A DNA stretch of 44,047 nucleotides from positions 1 through 44,047 of the forward strand of contig RBWT01000060.1 of the NCBI GenBank assembly GCA_004010275.1, given 5' to 3'. The translations under genes were made by a program, and so were the position numbers. The notes beneath the pieces were generated by a model. It had not been told where the DNA came from, made no database searches, and saw only the letters and a list, made by a program, of their open reading frames with translations. Shown here in pieces: positions 1 to 8,196 of the stretch (position 1 is its first letter; the number at the start of each line of letters is the position of its first letter). The stretch comes from Streptomyces huasconensis. Lineage in GTDB: Bacteria > Actinomycetota > Actinomycetes > Streptomycetales > Streptomycetaceae.

Positions 1-111
1 GTGGGAGGCGGCCTTGAAGTCGTGCAGCGGCTTGCGGGTGTGGTCCTCCGCCTTGCCCAGCGCGGATGCCGTCTTGTGCAGCGACTCCGCGTTCTTCTTC
101 AAGTCCGACAT
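1..111 (-). CDS. N-terminus of a small hydrophilic protein (partial)
   Basis: An ATG at 111 on the minus strand opens a frame that runs off the window edge, giving 37 residues that begin MSDLKKNAESLHKTASALGK. The peptide is charged and looks helical, with regular Lys/Glu/Leu spacing, which resembles the start of a WXG100/ESX-type or other small helical actinobacterial protein. No diagnostic motif is in the visible part. It lies downstream of the exported-type gene at 177-894 on the same strand, 65 bp away, so the two may be co-transcribed. Function is not assigned. Confidence 0.45.
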   Translation of the reverse strand, partial: MSDLKKNAESLHKTASALGKAEDHTRKPLHDFKAASH

Positions 112-176
112 ACGTGTCCGCCCCCGTAGGTTGAGATGGTTCTGCGCGTGATGTGCCGACGGGCCGACGGCCTCGG

Positions 177-894
177 TCAGCGGTTGATGGGCTGGACTTC
201 CTGGACGTCCATGTCCTGGGCGGTCTCGAACGTGCCGTCGGGCAGGGGTCCTTGTGCATCGCCCGTGCCGCGCCAGGAGATCTTCCAGGTGACCGATGCC
301 GTGAGCTGGTTGGGCCGGCCGTCCGAGGCGCGCAGATAGGTGATGCCGCACGGTGGTTCCTGCTTCGAGCTGCCCTTGGTGTACGGGGTGCCGATGGAGC
401 CGTCCTTGTTGAAGGTGCACTCGCCGGACGCCGGGTATGTCTCCGCGTCCTCGGTGCCCGGCTCCAGATGGAGGCTGATCGGCTTCGCGGTGGTCTCGGC
501 AAACAGGCCGGTGCCGGGCAGTTCGGCCCGTACCTTGACCTCCTTGCACATGCCCTTGTCCAGCCACACCCACGTGGGCAGGTTCACCGTCGACTTGGCC
601 TCGGGCTTCAGCTCGACCTTGGTGTCGGGCACCCTGGCCTGCTGGTAGAGCCAGCGCCGCAGGGATCTTGGGATCGATGGCCTGCCGAACCTTCAGGGCC
701 TTGCTCTTGTCCACCCAGAACGGGGGACGAATGCAGGCGCCCGCGGCTGGGTCGTCCTTCATGTCTGGGTTCTCGACGGCGACCCACCACATGCCCTTGC
801 CGTTCTTGCCGGTGTTGAAGTTCTTGTAGGGGTGCCCGCCCTTGACCGCAGAAGCCGTGAGCGCGGCCGCCGCGAGCCGGGCCGAGCGGTTCAC
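177..894 (-). CDS. Exported-type hypothetical protein, broken by a 1-nt insertion
   Basis: The conserved-looking frame starts at a GTG (894) with GGAG upstream and begins MNRSARLAAAALTAS, a short basic-then-hydrophobic segment like a weak signal peptide. It continues through a Lys/Asn-rich stretch and a segment containing MWWVAVENPDMKDD. Near 658-665 a run of three C (minus strand) holds one base too many. Removing it joins DPKI to LRRWLYQQARVPDTKVEL and the frame runs on to the stop at 177. The repaired product is about 238 residues. The C-terminal part has paired Cys (MCKEVKV, GECTF, PPCGITY), consistent with a secreted domain. Family not recognised. The indel may be a sequencing error, since many others occur in this window. 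Confidence 0.55.
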
Positions 895-1501
895 AATTGT
901 CTCCGGTGAGGTGAGGGTTAACCCGAGCGAAGCAACGCTATCTGTGAGCGTTGGTGACAAAGAGAGCGGGGCGGACTTTGGCCGAGTCGTATCGGGGCAC
1001 ACCGGTTGGCGATGGGTGCAAACATGCTCCTGGCGGGCTACGGCACGGACGTGATCTGAAGCGACCGCTGAGTCTTCCGTGCGTCACCGCGAGCAGGACC
1101 CTGACATGGCCTTGGCCCACCACGGCGACACGGACTCGGCGGAACGTGGGATGCAGGGGCAGGCTGTCCACCTCAATGGAGTGAGGTGCAGCGGAGTGCG
1201 AGCGCTCCGTGGATCTGCCGCAATGAGGCGGCTCTACGAGGAGGGTGGCCTCGGCCGTACGAGACTCGCCTGGCTGCCTGTCTCGAACGGCCGAGTGTTT
1301 TTGTGCCCTCGCCACGAGCCACCGCGGAATGCGGGAGAGGGGCGAGGGACCGGTTCGATACGGTGCGTGGCCGCTCAGTGGACTGAGCGCATGGCGATGG
1401 CTTTTCCCTCGTCATCCTGCTGACCTGGCAGGCGAGTCCTCAATGCATCTGTTGCGTGATCACGTGGCAGGGACCGACACGGGCGAGACGGAGACGCCGA
1501 G
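895..1501. other. Intergenic, no convincing gene
   Basis: About 600 bp between the MFS exporter stop and the start of the 177-894 gene. The open frames on both strands lack ribosome-binding sites and recognisable composition. A perfect 7-bp inverted repeat with a 2-nt centre (GCTCAGT-GG-ACTGAGC) lies at 1373-1388. It is too tight for a hairpin loop and more like a protein-binding palindrome, but nothing links it to a gene. Confidence 0.4.
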
Positions 1502-2683
1502 TCAGTTCTGTGCAGGCTGAAGGCTCACGTGACGTCGCTTGGAGCCGACGGTCTGCGCGCCCAGGACGCCGGCTGCGAGGATGGCGAGGGTGGCACCGGT
1601 CCACATGGCGGGGGCCGAGCTGTTGTCGCCGGTGCCGCTGATAGCGGCGCCGCCGATGACGCTGCCGGTCACCACGCCCAGGGTGATCACGGACGTGTGC
1701 ACGGTGTTGACCAGGTTGCCCGCGCCGGAGACTTCGACGATCCGGACGACAAGCGCGGGGTTCATCGTGACGCCGACGAGGCCGACCAGGAGCACCCCGG
1801 GCAGAGCCGCCCACGGCAGGTGGGCGAAGAGCGCAAGGAGTACCAGCGAACTTGCCAGGACGAGGTGACCGATGCGGAGCAGGGTCACCGCATGGCGGTC
1901 CGCGTAGCGGCCTACCAGGTTGTTGCCGATGAAGGTGCACAGGCCGTAGCCGAAGAGGATCGCGGTCGTCGCGTTGGAGGTGAAGCCGGCGTCCTGCTCC
2001 AGCAGAGGAGTGAAGTAGGAGAAGGCGCCGTAGGTCGCGCCGATGGTCAGCAGGCTGACGAGGAAGCGGCTCCACAGTCGGGGCGAGCGGAGTTGCTGGA
2101 GCTCATCGGCGGTGGTCTGCGCGGAGGCCGCGGGCAGGACGGGCAGGGTGCGAACGTCGAGCAGGACGATGAGCAGGCCTGCGGCACCGAGGATGACAAA
2201 GCTTGTCTGCCAGTTCCACGCGGTGGCGATGGCGTGGCTGATGGGCAGACCGAGGACGGCGCCGAGCATAAGCCCGTTGAGCACGATGGAGATCGAGGAC
2301 GCGATGCGGTCGGGGGTGGGGGCGAGACGCGCGGCCATGGTCAGGGTGAGGCCGAACACGGCGCCACCGAGCGTCCCGGTCAGCAGGCGGAGGGCTGCGA
2401 CCCACCAGTAGTTGTGGATCAGCGGGACGGCGGCTTCCAGTATCGCGTAGGCGGTGACGACGCCCAAGAGTGCGGCCTTGGGCGGGACTTTCCGCAGAAC
2501 CCAGGCGATGAGCGGTCCGCCGATGGCCATGCCGAAGGAGTAGATCGAGATGAAGGCACCGATCGCGGCGGTCGAAGCGCCGAGACTTCGGGCCATATCG
2601 GGCAGCATGCCCATCGTCTGCAACTCGCTCATGGCGACGAGAAGCAGGGTGAGCATGAGCCAGTAGAGAGGTCGTTTGTTCAT
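1502..2683 (-). CDS. MFS drug-efflux-type transporter (DHA1, AraJ/Cml-like)
   Basis: A 393-residue membrane protein with about 12 hydrophobic segments. The N-terminus has the LLVAMSELQTMGMLPDMA pattern typical of the DHA1 group of MFS exporters. A loop with WVLRKVPPKAAL follows the second helix and GRYADRH appears in the second half. The start is placed at the ATG at 2683 (MNKRPLYWL), because the longer upstream frame encodes non-membrane sequence with no RBS. It lies 73 bp downstream of a TetR gene on the same strand, the usual arrangement for a repressor-controlled efflux pump. Substrate unknown. It is outside the obvious polyketide core and may be unrelated to it. Confidence 0.85.
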   Translation of the reverse strand: MNKRPLYWLMLTLLLVAMSELQTMGMLPDMARSLGASTAAIGAFISIYSFGMAIGGPLIAWVLRKVPPKAALLGVVTAYAILEAAVPLIHNYWWVAALRLLTGTLGGAVFGLTLTMAARLAPTPDRIASSISIVLNGLMLGAVLGLPISHAIATAWNWQTSFVILGAAGLLIVLLDVRTLPVLPAASAQTTADELQQLRSPRLWSRFLVSLLTIGATYGAFSYFTPLLEQDAGFTSNATTAILFGYGLCTFIGNNLVGRYADRHAVTLLRIGHLVLASSLVLLALFAHLPWAALPGVLLVGLVGVTMNPALVVRIVEVSGAGNLVNTVHTSVITLGVVTGSVIGGAAISGTGDNSSAPAMWTGATLAILAAGVLGAQTVGSKRRHVSLQPAQN

Positions 2684-2756
2684 AGCAGGAGTTCTTTCTG
2701 TATTCAAGAATCCAAAATTAGGGCAAGCGAGACCACGGAGTTGCCGCACTGTCCTC

Positions 2757-3359
2757 TCAGGCCAGCAGAGAGCGAAGACCGTCGAGAGCGATCCGGTGCA
2801 GCACCTCGGGTGTGACACCGCTCTGCGCTGCGACCCGGAGGCCCGCGATGAGGGCGTTGATCAGGAGCGCGCCTTCTCTGGCGTCAGGGCCGTCGGGGAT
2901 GCTGCCGTCCATGCGGCCGGCCTGGATGGCGCCTTCCAGCATGTCGAGTCGTTCCCGGAGGTCTCGTTCGAGGATGCGCGCGATGCGTTCGTCGCGCGCC
3001 CTCAAGTCGGGGTTCATCAGGGCGTGTACACCCATGCAACCGGCGGCATGTCCCTCGCTGCGAGCCGCCCGCTCCTCGCCGACGATCGCGCCGATCAGCT
3101 TCTGGATACGTTCGGCGCCGCTGAGGGAGGTGTCGGTCAGGATCGATTCCTGGTGTCCGCGCATGGTGGCCGCGTAGTGCCCCAAGGCCTGAACGAAAAG
3201 CTCGTCCTTGGACTTGAACGCGTTGTACAGGCTGCTGCGCCGAAGGCCGGCCGCTTCGCAGAGCTGCTCGGTCGACGTATCGGCGTACCCGTGGACACGG
3301 AACTGCGCCGCCGCTGCGTCGAGGACCGCCCTCTCGTCAAAAGCGCGTGGTCTGGCCAT
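2757..3359 (-). CDS. TetR/AcrR-family repressor of the adjacent MFS gene
   Basis: This 200-residue protein has a typical TetR N-terminal helix-turn-helix at about residues 8-55, with the LCEAAGLRRSSLYNAFKSKD recognition region. The C-terminal ligand-binding half resembles the YxaF/LmrA-like group, with conserved GCMGVHALMN. The start ATG at 3359 begins MARPRAFDE, the usual opening for this group. It precedes the MFS exporter in the same orientation, so repression of a shared or nearby promoter is likely. The short AT-richer stretch at 3378-3404 just upstream is where an operator would be expected. Confidence 0.88.
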   Translation of the reverse strand: MARPRAFDERAVLDAAAAQFRVHGYADTSTEQLCEAAGLRRSSLYNAFKSKDELFVQALGHYAATMRGHQESILTDTSLSGAERIQKLIGAIVGEERAARSEGHAAGCMGVHALMNPDLRARDERIARILERDLRERLDMLEGAIQAGRMDGSIPDGPDAREGALLINALIAGLRVAAQSGVTPEVLHRIALDGLRSLLA

Positions 3360-3865
3360 GTGCGGACGCTACCAGGTTTTGGATTTCATAGTCCACAAGT
3401 GACGGCTTCTACCGGCACCTGCCCCGACCTGCAGCACGACACCCCGCCGAGGAATGACCGCAGCGGCGGGTCCAACGACGGTAACGTCAAGGGGAGTTGG
3501 CGTGCGGCGAGGCAGGATTGCCGGGGTGGCGGCCATGAGGGGAAGGGCGCCGAACAGAGTCGCCAGGGCAAGCCGCGACAGGTACGGATGCCACCACAGG
3601 GCACCCGCAGGGTGTTTCTCGATGCGGCGGCCTCAAGTCGACTGCGGAGGACGAGTGGGAAGCCTGTGATGGCCAGCCAAACACCGCGAGCCACGGCACA
3701 CCCTGGGTCGAGCGGGAGGACAGTCAGGCGGGAGTCTATCGGCGCACGGCCAGGGACTGGACCATGCGGGAGGCCTCCGCCTTCAGGTCCAAGCTCACCT
3801 CATGTCGCCACCCCAGCCCGCTGTCCGGTACAGTAGATCTTGAACTGGTCGCCACAACACGCGGT
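3360..3865. other. Intergenic, no gene supported
   Basis: About 500 bp upstream of the TetR gene. Several overlapping frames on both strands (about 65-100 codons) lack RBSs and conserved motifs. A minus-strand frame has a signal-like hydrophobic patch near 3530-3570 but does not extend into a credible protein. Nothing firm is seen apart from the possible TetR promoter next to 3359. Confidence 0.35.
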
Positions 3866-3986
3866 GAGCGGTGATGCGTTGGTGGTCCAAGGAAAGACGT
3901 CCCGCTTCCTGCGGGGAGATGCAGGTGCAAGGCCTGCCCGGCGCTCGAATAGAAGGCCCGTACACGTGCAGCGTGTACGGGCCTTC
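3866..3986 (+). ncRNA. Candidate structured RNA with three hairpins and terminal 15-bp stem
   Basis: The segment folds by eye into a closed multi-branch. GAGCG (3866-3870) can pair with CGCTC (3942-3946). Inside lie TTGG-TGGT-CCAA (3879-3890), CCCGC-TTCCT-GCGGG (3901-3915) and GCAGG-TGCAAGG-CCTGC (3921-3937). The last hairpin resembles a tRNA T-arm, and also the GGTGC-A core hairpin of cobalamin riboswitches. There is no acceptor stem, no CCCGCCACTG core and no B12 box, so neither identity holds. A perfect 15-bp stem with a 5-nt loop follows at 3952-3986, as in an attenuator or terminator. Strand is inferred from the T-arm-like orientation. Confidence 0.4.
3952..3986. terminator. Perfect 15-bp hairpin, terminator or attenuator stem
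   Basis: GAAGGCCCGTACACG (3952-3966) and its exact reverse complement (3972-3986) flank the loop TGCAG. The stem is unusually long and perfect. No strong T-run follows on either strand, which is normal for Streptomyces terminators. It lies about 250 bp upstream of the small membrane protein at 4237, and directly follows the structured segment starting at 3866. Confidence 0.6.
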
Positions 3987-4236
3987 TCGTGTTGACAGCG
4001 CCCTCGGTGCGCTCGAGAGCATGGCGATTCGTTCGGGTCCTTGCTGACCGGCCGCGTCAGGACCGGCAGCTCGACCAGCGTGCCCGGCGTGCAAAGCGCT
4101 CGCGTAGCCCCGGCGAGGTATGCCTGTCGCGGCTTCCCGGATGAGGCAGTGACTGCCTGGAGTGCGTGCCGGCGACTCAAGCGGCAATACAACTTATGAC
4201 CCCGACCAGCCAGCAGGACACGGAAGCGAGGAAACG

Positions 4237-4401
4237 ATGAGGACTGCTCTCCAGGCCCACGCGTACCACGCGTACCAGACCGTGGCCCTGAGCCCGGGCG
4301 GACAAAAGATGCCGGACTGGTTCGGGCCAGTAGTGATCGTGGCCGCCGTCATCGGCCTCGTCATCATCGCGTCACTGTTCCTGCGACGGTCTCGTCGCTA
4401 G
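4237..4401 (+). CDS. Small single-pass membrane protein (54 aa)
   Basis: ATG at 4237 is preceded by GGAAGCGAGGAAACG, a good purine-rich RBS. The peptide has a polar His/Tyr-rich start, then PDWFGPVV and one hydrophobic helix (about residues 30-48, VVIVAAVIGLVIIASLFL), and ends RRSRR, which predicts a cytoplasmic C-terminus. It stands alone between intergenic regions. Similar one-helix peptides are common in Streptomyces and mostly uncharacterised. No function is assigned. The longer in-frame extension upstream lacks an RBS. Confidence 0.55.
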   Translation: MRTALQAHAYHAYQTVALSPGGQKMPDWFGPVVIVAAVIGLVIIASLFLRRSRR

Positions 4402-4591
4402 CGCCATTCCGCAGTCAGACGCTGGTAGCCACCACCTCGGTCGAGCACCGCAGCCCGCGCCATCTCAGCAACCGCTGCGAGAACAAGCCGCCAGCCCACC
4501 CGGCAACGCGAGAGAAACATGTGCCTCTTCGGCTCTGCACACCGCCAACTCGCCGGGCCGTCCCACCAGTAGCGTGACGGTGTCCCGTGCC

Positions 4592-4639
4592 GCATGTGGC
4601 CCCGGGGCCGGAAAGTGAGCCGACCCCGGGGCCACATGC
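4592..4639 (-). terminator. Terminator after the cupin gene
   Basis: A 16-bp perfect inverted repeat (GCATGTGGCCCCGGGG at 4592-4607, matched at 4624-4639) with a 16-nt loop starts 3 bp beyond the cupin stop codon. This is the expected place for a rho-independent terminator of the minus-strand cupin transcript. Confidence 0.8.
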
Positions 4640-4642
4640 GCG

Positions 4643-5077
4643 TCAGGAGGAGGGGTTCGGGGTTCCCACGGGGATGTGGGGCTCCGAGGCATTCGTGGGC
4701 GGTTCGGTGTCCACGTGGCCCAGGTCGGGGCGGGGGGCCAGGGGCGACAGGTGGAAGATGACGTCGGCCTGGGTGGTGCCGGTGTTGACCAGGCGGTGGC
4801 GGACGGAGATGGGCACCAGCAGGGAGTCGCCCGCGGTGAGGGCGACCTTCTCGCCGTTGAGGCTCATCTCGAGGTCGCCGGCGATGACGTAGAGGAATTC
4901 TTCCGAGTAGGGGTGGAAGTGCTCGGTGATCAGTTCGCCGGGCTGGAGCTTGAGGAAGCCGCCGAATCCGGAGGTCGCGCCGACGGTTTTCGGGCCGAGC
5001 GTCAGCCGCAGATCGCCGCCGCGGCGGCGATTGGGCTCGATGCTGGCGAGGGAGACGCGCTGCTGTTCCGCGTTCAT
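4643..5077 (-). CDS. TcmJ/WhiE-II-type cupin polyketide cyclase
   Basis: 144-residue single-domain cupin. The N-terminal EPNRRRGGDLR and TVGATSGFGGF are characteristic of the TcmJ/WhiE ORFII family of aromatic polyketide clusters. Cupin motif 1 is visible as EHFHPYSEEFLYVIAGDLEM (metal-ligand His-x-His and Glu), and motif 2 as PISVRHRLVNTG. Such proteins help fold or cyclise the poly-beta-ketone together with TcmI/TcmN-type cyclases. The start at 5077 has AGGGGTG upstream; the 15-codon extension lacks one. It marks the left border of the PKS cluster and is followed by a strong terminator. Upstream on the same strand is the TetR gene, 105 bp away. Confidence 0.88.
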   Translation of the reverse strand: MNAEQQRVSLASIEPNRRRGGDLRLTLGPKTVGATSGFGGFLKLQPGELITEHFHPYSEEFLYVIAGDLEMSLNGEKVALTAGDSLLVPISVRHRLVNTGTTQADVIFHLSPLAPRPDLGHVDTEPPTNASEPHIPVGTPNPSS

Positions 5078-5182
5078 GGTGAGCACCCCTGTTCGGTGAA
5101 GGCGTGTGGTGCGGAGTGGCACTTGGGCTCTTCACCGTGCCCGGGGGGCTTCGAGGTGCGCTCGAACGTCGGGTGGGTGGGG

Positions 5183-5971
5183 CTATGCCGTTTCCGCGGC
5201 CGCCGCGCCGGACGCTTCGTCGGCGGGTCCGGCGGGGGCCTCGCGATAGAGGGCGAGGCCGTTGATGAAGACGTCCAGGAAGAGTTCGAAGCGGGCGTCC
5301 GGGGAGTCGGCGAACATCACCGGGCCGTGTTCGGTGAGCTTGGGGAAGCGGTCCTTGGGGAGGTCCGCGAAGTAGTCGCGGACCTCGTCGCCGGAGTCGC
5401 CGCCGATGCCCCGTTCGTTCCACATGTCGGCCTCCAGGACGACACCTTCGACGAGGAGCGAGAGCATGTCGCCCGCCTTGGCGGCGATGGGGACGGGGAG
5501 GCCGGCGGTGAGGAAGAGGGAGAGCATCCGCTCCAGCTGGACGATCATCTCGGGGCCCGCGGGGTAGCGGCCCATGGAGATACGGGCCATGTCGCGGTGC
5601 GACTGGAGGAGGTCGCGCAGATCGCGGGCCATGCTCCTGACCTGATCCCGCCAGTTGTCCGGGTCCGGGTCGGGCACACGGAACTGGGAGTAGACGTGCT
5701 CGTACATGACCTGGAGCAGCTCGTCCTTGTCGCGCACGTGCGCGTAAAGAGCCGAGACGGTGACGCCGACCTCCGCCGCGACCTTGCGCATGCTCAGGAC
5801 TTCGATGCCTTCGCGGTCCAGGACGTCGAGGGCTCCGTCGATGATCGTCCTGAGGGTCAGCGGCTTGCGCTTGGGGGCGGCGCGCTTGGACAGTCGGTGC
5901 TGATCCCAAGGCAGCGGAGCGAGGGCGTCGGTGTCGTCCGCGGGCTCGGCTTGGCGATCGATCTTGGCCAT
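5183..5971 (-). CDS. TetR-family repressor (TetR_C-type effector domain)
   Basis: 262 residues from the ATG at 5971 (MAKIDRQ); an alternative ATG lies at 5986. The HTH is at about residues 45-90 with the VAAEVGVTVSALYAHVRDKD pattern. The C-terminal half (SHRDMARISMGRYPAGPEM onward) looks like the tetracycline-repressor C-terminal domain found in many antibiotic-cluster repressors. A Pro/Asp-rich leader of about 40 residues precedes the HTH. Upstream are two copies of a 13-bp near-palindrome 20 bp apart (6006-6038), which also occur at 18011-18043. This protein is therefore the best candidate for the factor that binds both. It may sense a pathway intermediate or product. Confidence 0.87.
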   Translation of the reverse strand: MAKIDRQAEPADDTDALAPLPWDQHRLSKRAAPKRKPLTLRTIIDGALDVLDREGIEVLSMRKVAAEVGVTVSALYAHVRDKDELLQVMYEHVYSQFRVPDPDPDNWRDQVRSMARDLRDLLQSHRDMARISMGRYPAGPEMIVQLERMLSLFLTAGLPVPIAAKAGDMLSLLVEGVVLEADMWNERGIGGDSGDEVRDYFADLPKDRFPKLTEHGPVMFADSPDARFELFLDVFINGLALYREAPAGPADEASGAAAAETA

Positions 5972-6005
5972 GAAGTGAGGATACATGGACAGGGCTCTTG
6001 AGAGC

Positions 6006-6038
6006 AGAACGCTGTCTATGTAAGGTGAACGCTGTAAA
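6006..6038. promoter_or_regulatory. Tandem operator-like sites upstream of tetR
   Basis: AGAACGCTGTCTA (6006-6018) and TGAACGCTGTAAA (6026-6038) share GAACGCTGT with an exact 20-bp period, two helical turns. They lie 35-67 bp upstream of the TetR start, the usual position for autoregulation. The pattern TGARCRCTGTWMA also fits the two sites at 18011-18043. Binding is inferred from motif sharing and position. Confidence 0.6.
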
Positions 6039-6078
6039 CCTCGACGTGGTTGCACTGGCCCCCGACAGTGCAGCCATG

Positions 6079-6103
6079 TCCACCCCCGTGTTCCGAGGGT
6101 GGA
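6079..6103. terminator. Weak hairpin between SARP and tetR
   Basis: TCCACCC and GGGTGGA flank an 11-nt loop, a 7-bp stem located between the SARP stop (6134) and the tetR promoter. It could end the SARP transcript. It is short and has no T-tract. Confidence 0.35.
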
Positions 6104-6133
6104 CGCCTTGAGGGTCGGTCGATGGCTTGCGGT

Positions 6134-6982
6134 TCAGGCCGATCGTGACCTGCGAGGGCTGACGGTGCCTGTTCGTTCGGGAGCGCTTTTCGATGGGCCT
6201 GCGTGAGCGCTCTGCCTGGAGAGGAGGACGTGATCGTCGGAGAGGAGGCCCTGGTGGATGCGCTGTACCTCGATCGAGGGGCTCAACCCGATTTCCTCGC
6301 TCAGCGTGGTCCTCAACTGCTGGTAGGTCTGCAGGGCTTCGTGACGGCGGCCGATGGCTTGCAGTACGCGGATGAGCCGCCCGTGGAACCATTCGTTGAG
6401 CGGGTTCTCCGCGACGAGCCGCCGCAGTTCGCCGACCAGCTCGCGTTCCCTGCCGAGTTGGATGTCGGCTTCGATGCGCTGCTGGAGCACTTGAAGCCGC
6501 TGCTCCTCCAGCTGCACGGCGTACGCACTGAGCACGGGGCCGCAGGCGATGTTGCCGAGTGCGGGGCCGGCCCACAGTTTGAGGGCCTTCGCGAGGGTGG
6601 TGGCTGCCTGCTCGGCGCGGCCTGCCCTTAGTTCGGCCTGGCCTTCCGCCGCCAGTTTCTCGAAATTCCAGGCGTCGATGGCGTCCGTGCGGAAGTTGAG
6701 GAGGTAGCCGAAGGACTGGGTCTGGAGAATGTCTTCGCCGCGCTGTGCGAACCCCTCCCGCTCAATCATTTTGCGGAGCTGGTAGATGTAGGTCTGGGCG
6801 GTGGTCATCGCGCTTTTTGGCGGGGAGTCACACCATAGTTCCTCTATGATGGAATCCACCCGGACCAGGTGATTGGCCCGGAGGAGGAGAAGTGCGAGCA
6901 CTTGACGGACTTTTGGTGCGGAGGGTGTGCAGTGCCGGTCTCCATTGATGACTTCGACCGAGCCAAGAACCGTGAATCGCAT
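6134..6982 (-). CDS. SARP-family pathway-specific activator
   Basis: 282 residues from ATG 6982 (MRFTVLGSVEV), preceded by an excellent AGGAGG. The N-terminal OmpR-like winged helix (about 1-95) shows SAPKVRQVLALLLLRAN and TAQTYIYQLRKMIE. A bacterial transcriptional activation domain follows (about 100-250), with the GRRHEALQTYQQLRTTLSEE signature. The length is that of small SARPs such as ActII-ORF4 and RedD, with no added NB-ARC region. No in-frame TTA codon was noticed, so bldA control is not evident. It is divergent from the PKS operon across an 811-bp gap and very probably activates it. Candidate SARP-type direct repeats are noted at 26523-26540. Confidence 0.93.
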   Translation of the reverse strand: MRFTVLGSVEVINGDRHCTPSAPKVRQVLALLLLRANHLVRVDSIIEELWCDSPPKSAMTTAQTYIYQLRKMIEREGFAQRGEDILQTQSFGYLLNFRTDAIDAWNFEKLAAEGQAELRAGRAEQAATTLAKALKLWAGPALGNIACGPVLSAYAVQLEEQRLQVLQQRIEADIQLGRERELVGELRRLVAENPLNEWFHGRLIRVLQAIGRRHEALQTYQQLRTTLSEEIGLSPSIEVQRIHQGLLSDDHVLLSRQSAHAGPSKSAPERTGTVSPRRSRSA

Positions 6983-7793
6983 CGTGAAACCTCCTCTGTG
7001 TACGAGCTGTCCTCCGTTGAAGCCTTGTCCTGCTCTGCAAGGTCTGGGTAAATCGTGACGATCGCCCAGAGGAATGTCTTCTTCCGTTCTAAGGCGGCCG
7101 CGGGAGGGACACATGGAGAGGGCGAAGCGTCACCGGGAAACGTCGCATCGCTCCCTGGTGCGCCGGTTTCATGGCGCCGATGAAGACAGCTGTTCGAGGC
7201 GCTGACGTAACGCGCCGGTGGCCGGTTCCGGCCTGTCCGGCAGGCGTGTGCGCCGCGCCAGTCGGTTCGTCCGGCCCGGTCGGCGTCCGGTCGTCCGATG
7301 GCAGAGGGTGGCGCCGTGCTCGCAGCGGCAGTCGTAACCGCAACGACACGTCTGTTTCTGGTCCTGTTTCTTTATCCCCGTCTTGCATCCCCGTCTTGAT
7401 CCCCCGTCTCGCTCGGTGCGAACCCCAATTCTGCTACAGGGCCGCTTGGAATGTAAACGCCTCAATCTCGCGTCTCGCTTGAGCGGTTGTCGCAGATCGA
7501 TCGAGCCGCAGGACGGAGCGTATGCGCGTCCGCCGGAAGGCCGCGTGCGCGGTGTCGAACCCCTGCGGCATTTCGCCGACTCTGTCCGGCCAAATCCTTG
7601 ATCATTTCTGCGGTCCACGGGGAAAACCCCGCCGCGGTGCCTCTTTATGGCGCGTCCGGTTCCGTTTTCGAACTGACGGCCGGTATCGACGCGTCCGCCG
7701 AGCTTCGGTCGATATTTTAATGCAGATCGAGTGGCGCTCCGGCGCCGACTGGGACCGTCCTGGCGCGCATTCATCCAGCTGAAGGGGACAGCC
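6983..7793. other. Divergent control region between SARP and PKS operon
   Basis: 811 bp without a supported gene, with visibly lower GC toward the right end. It holds three imperfect 13-bp direct repeats (CCCCGTCTTGCAT-like) at 7376-7414, and a lower-GC segment with TATTTT at 7713-7718 that could be the -10 of the PKS operon, about 75 bp before the first GTG. TCGA tetramers at 7668, 7686, 7709 and 7727 lie upstream of and around it. They are not at the 11-bp period classical for SARPs. Confidence 0.5.
7376..7414. repeat. Three 13-bp direct repeats in the PKS control region
   Basis: CCCCGTCTTGCAT (7376), CCCCGTCTTGATC (7389) and CCCCGTCTCGCTC (7402) are head-to-tail at an exact 13-bp period. 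They lie about 380 bp upstream of the PKS operon and 390 bp from the SARP start. Regulator binding is possible but unproven. Confidence 0.55.
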
Positions 7794-8132
7794 GTGCACA
7801 GGACTCTCATTGTTGCCCGCCTGCAGGAGGCACGGGACACCGCCGGCATCGCCGACACGTTCGCCCAGTCGGACGCCACAGAGCTGCCGCACATGGTGGG
7901 AGTGTCACGGCGAACGCTCTTTGCCTTTCATGATCTGTACTTCCACCTCGTCGAGGCCGACGGCGACATCACGCCCGACCTGTACAAGGCACGCCGCCAC
8001 CCGCTCTACAACGACGTCAGCGACAAGCTCACCCAGTTCGTGGCGCCCTACGACCCCAACTGGAAGGAGCCGAAGGACGCGATGGCCAACCCGTTCTACG
8101 TCTGGACGGCGGACGAGGGACGGCAGCTGTGA
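7794..8132 (+). CDS. TcmI-family polyketide cyclase
   Basis: 112 residues from GTG 7794 with GAAGGGGA upstream. The sequence RTLIVARLQ, then ATELPHMVGVSRRTLFAFHD, LYFHLVEADGDI and DPNWKEPKDAMA is the standard TcmI/WhiE-VII cyclase profile, a dimeric alpha+beta barrel. TcmI-type enzymes close the last rings of tetracyclic and pentangular skeletons. It is the first gene of the plus-strand PKS operon, 64 bp before KS-alpha, as in whiE-like and pentangular polyphenol clusters. Confidence 0.92.
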   Translation: MHRTLIVARLQEARDTAGIADTFAQSDATELPHMVGVSRRTLFAFHDLYFHLVEADGDITPDLYKARRHPLYNDVSDKLTQFVAPYDPNWKEPKDAMANPFYVWTADEGRQL

Positions 8133-8196
8133 GTGAGGAGGCGAACGCCGCGCACTCCACGCGCCGGGCGCACACCACCCTTACCTGGAGCAGCCG

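Noticed and set aside
1373..1388. Palindrome GCTCAGT-GG-ACTGAGC as a terminator
   Set aside because: A 2-nt centre cannot form a hairpin loop without opening the stem, and no gene ends next to it.
3866..3986. Cobalamin riboswitch or tRNA at this site
   Set aside because: One hairpin matches the general shape, but the CCCGCCACTG core, B12 box and tRNA acceptor stem are all missing. The genuine B12 riboswitch at 42966-43106 shows what a full match looks like.
4398..6575. A 725-codon minus-strand open frame
   Set aside because: It overlaps the cupin and TetR genes in another frame on the same strand, is extremely Arg/Pro-rich and has no motif. It is a GC-bias shadow.
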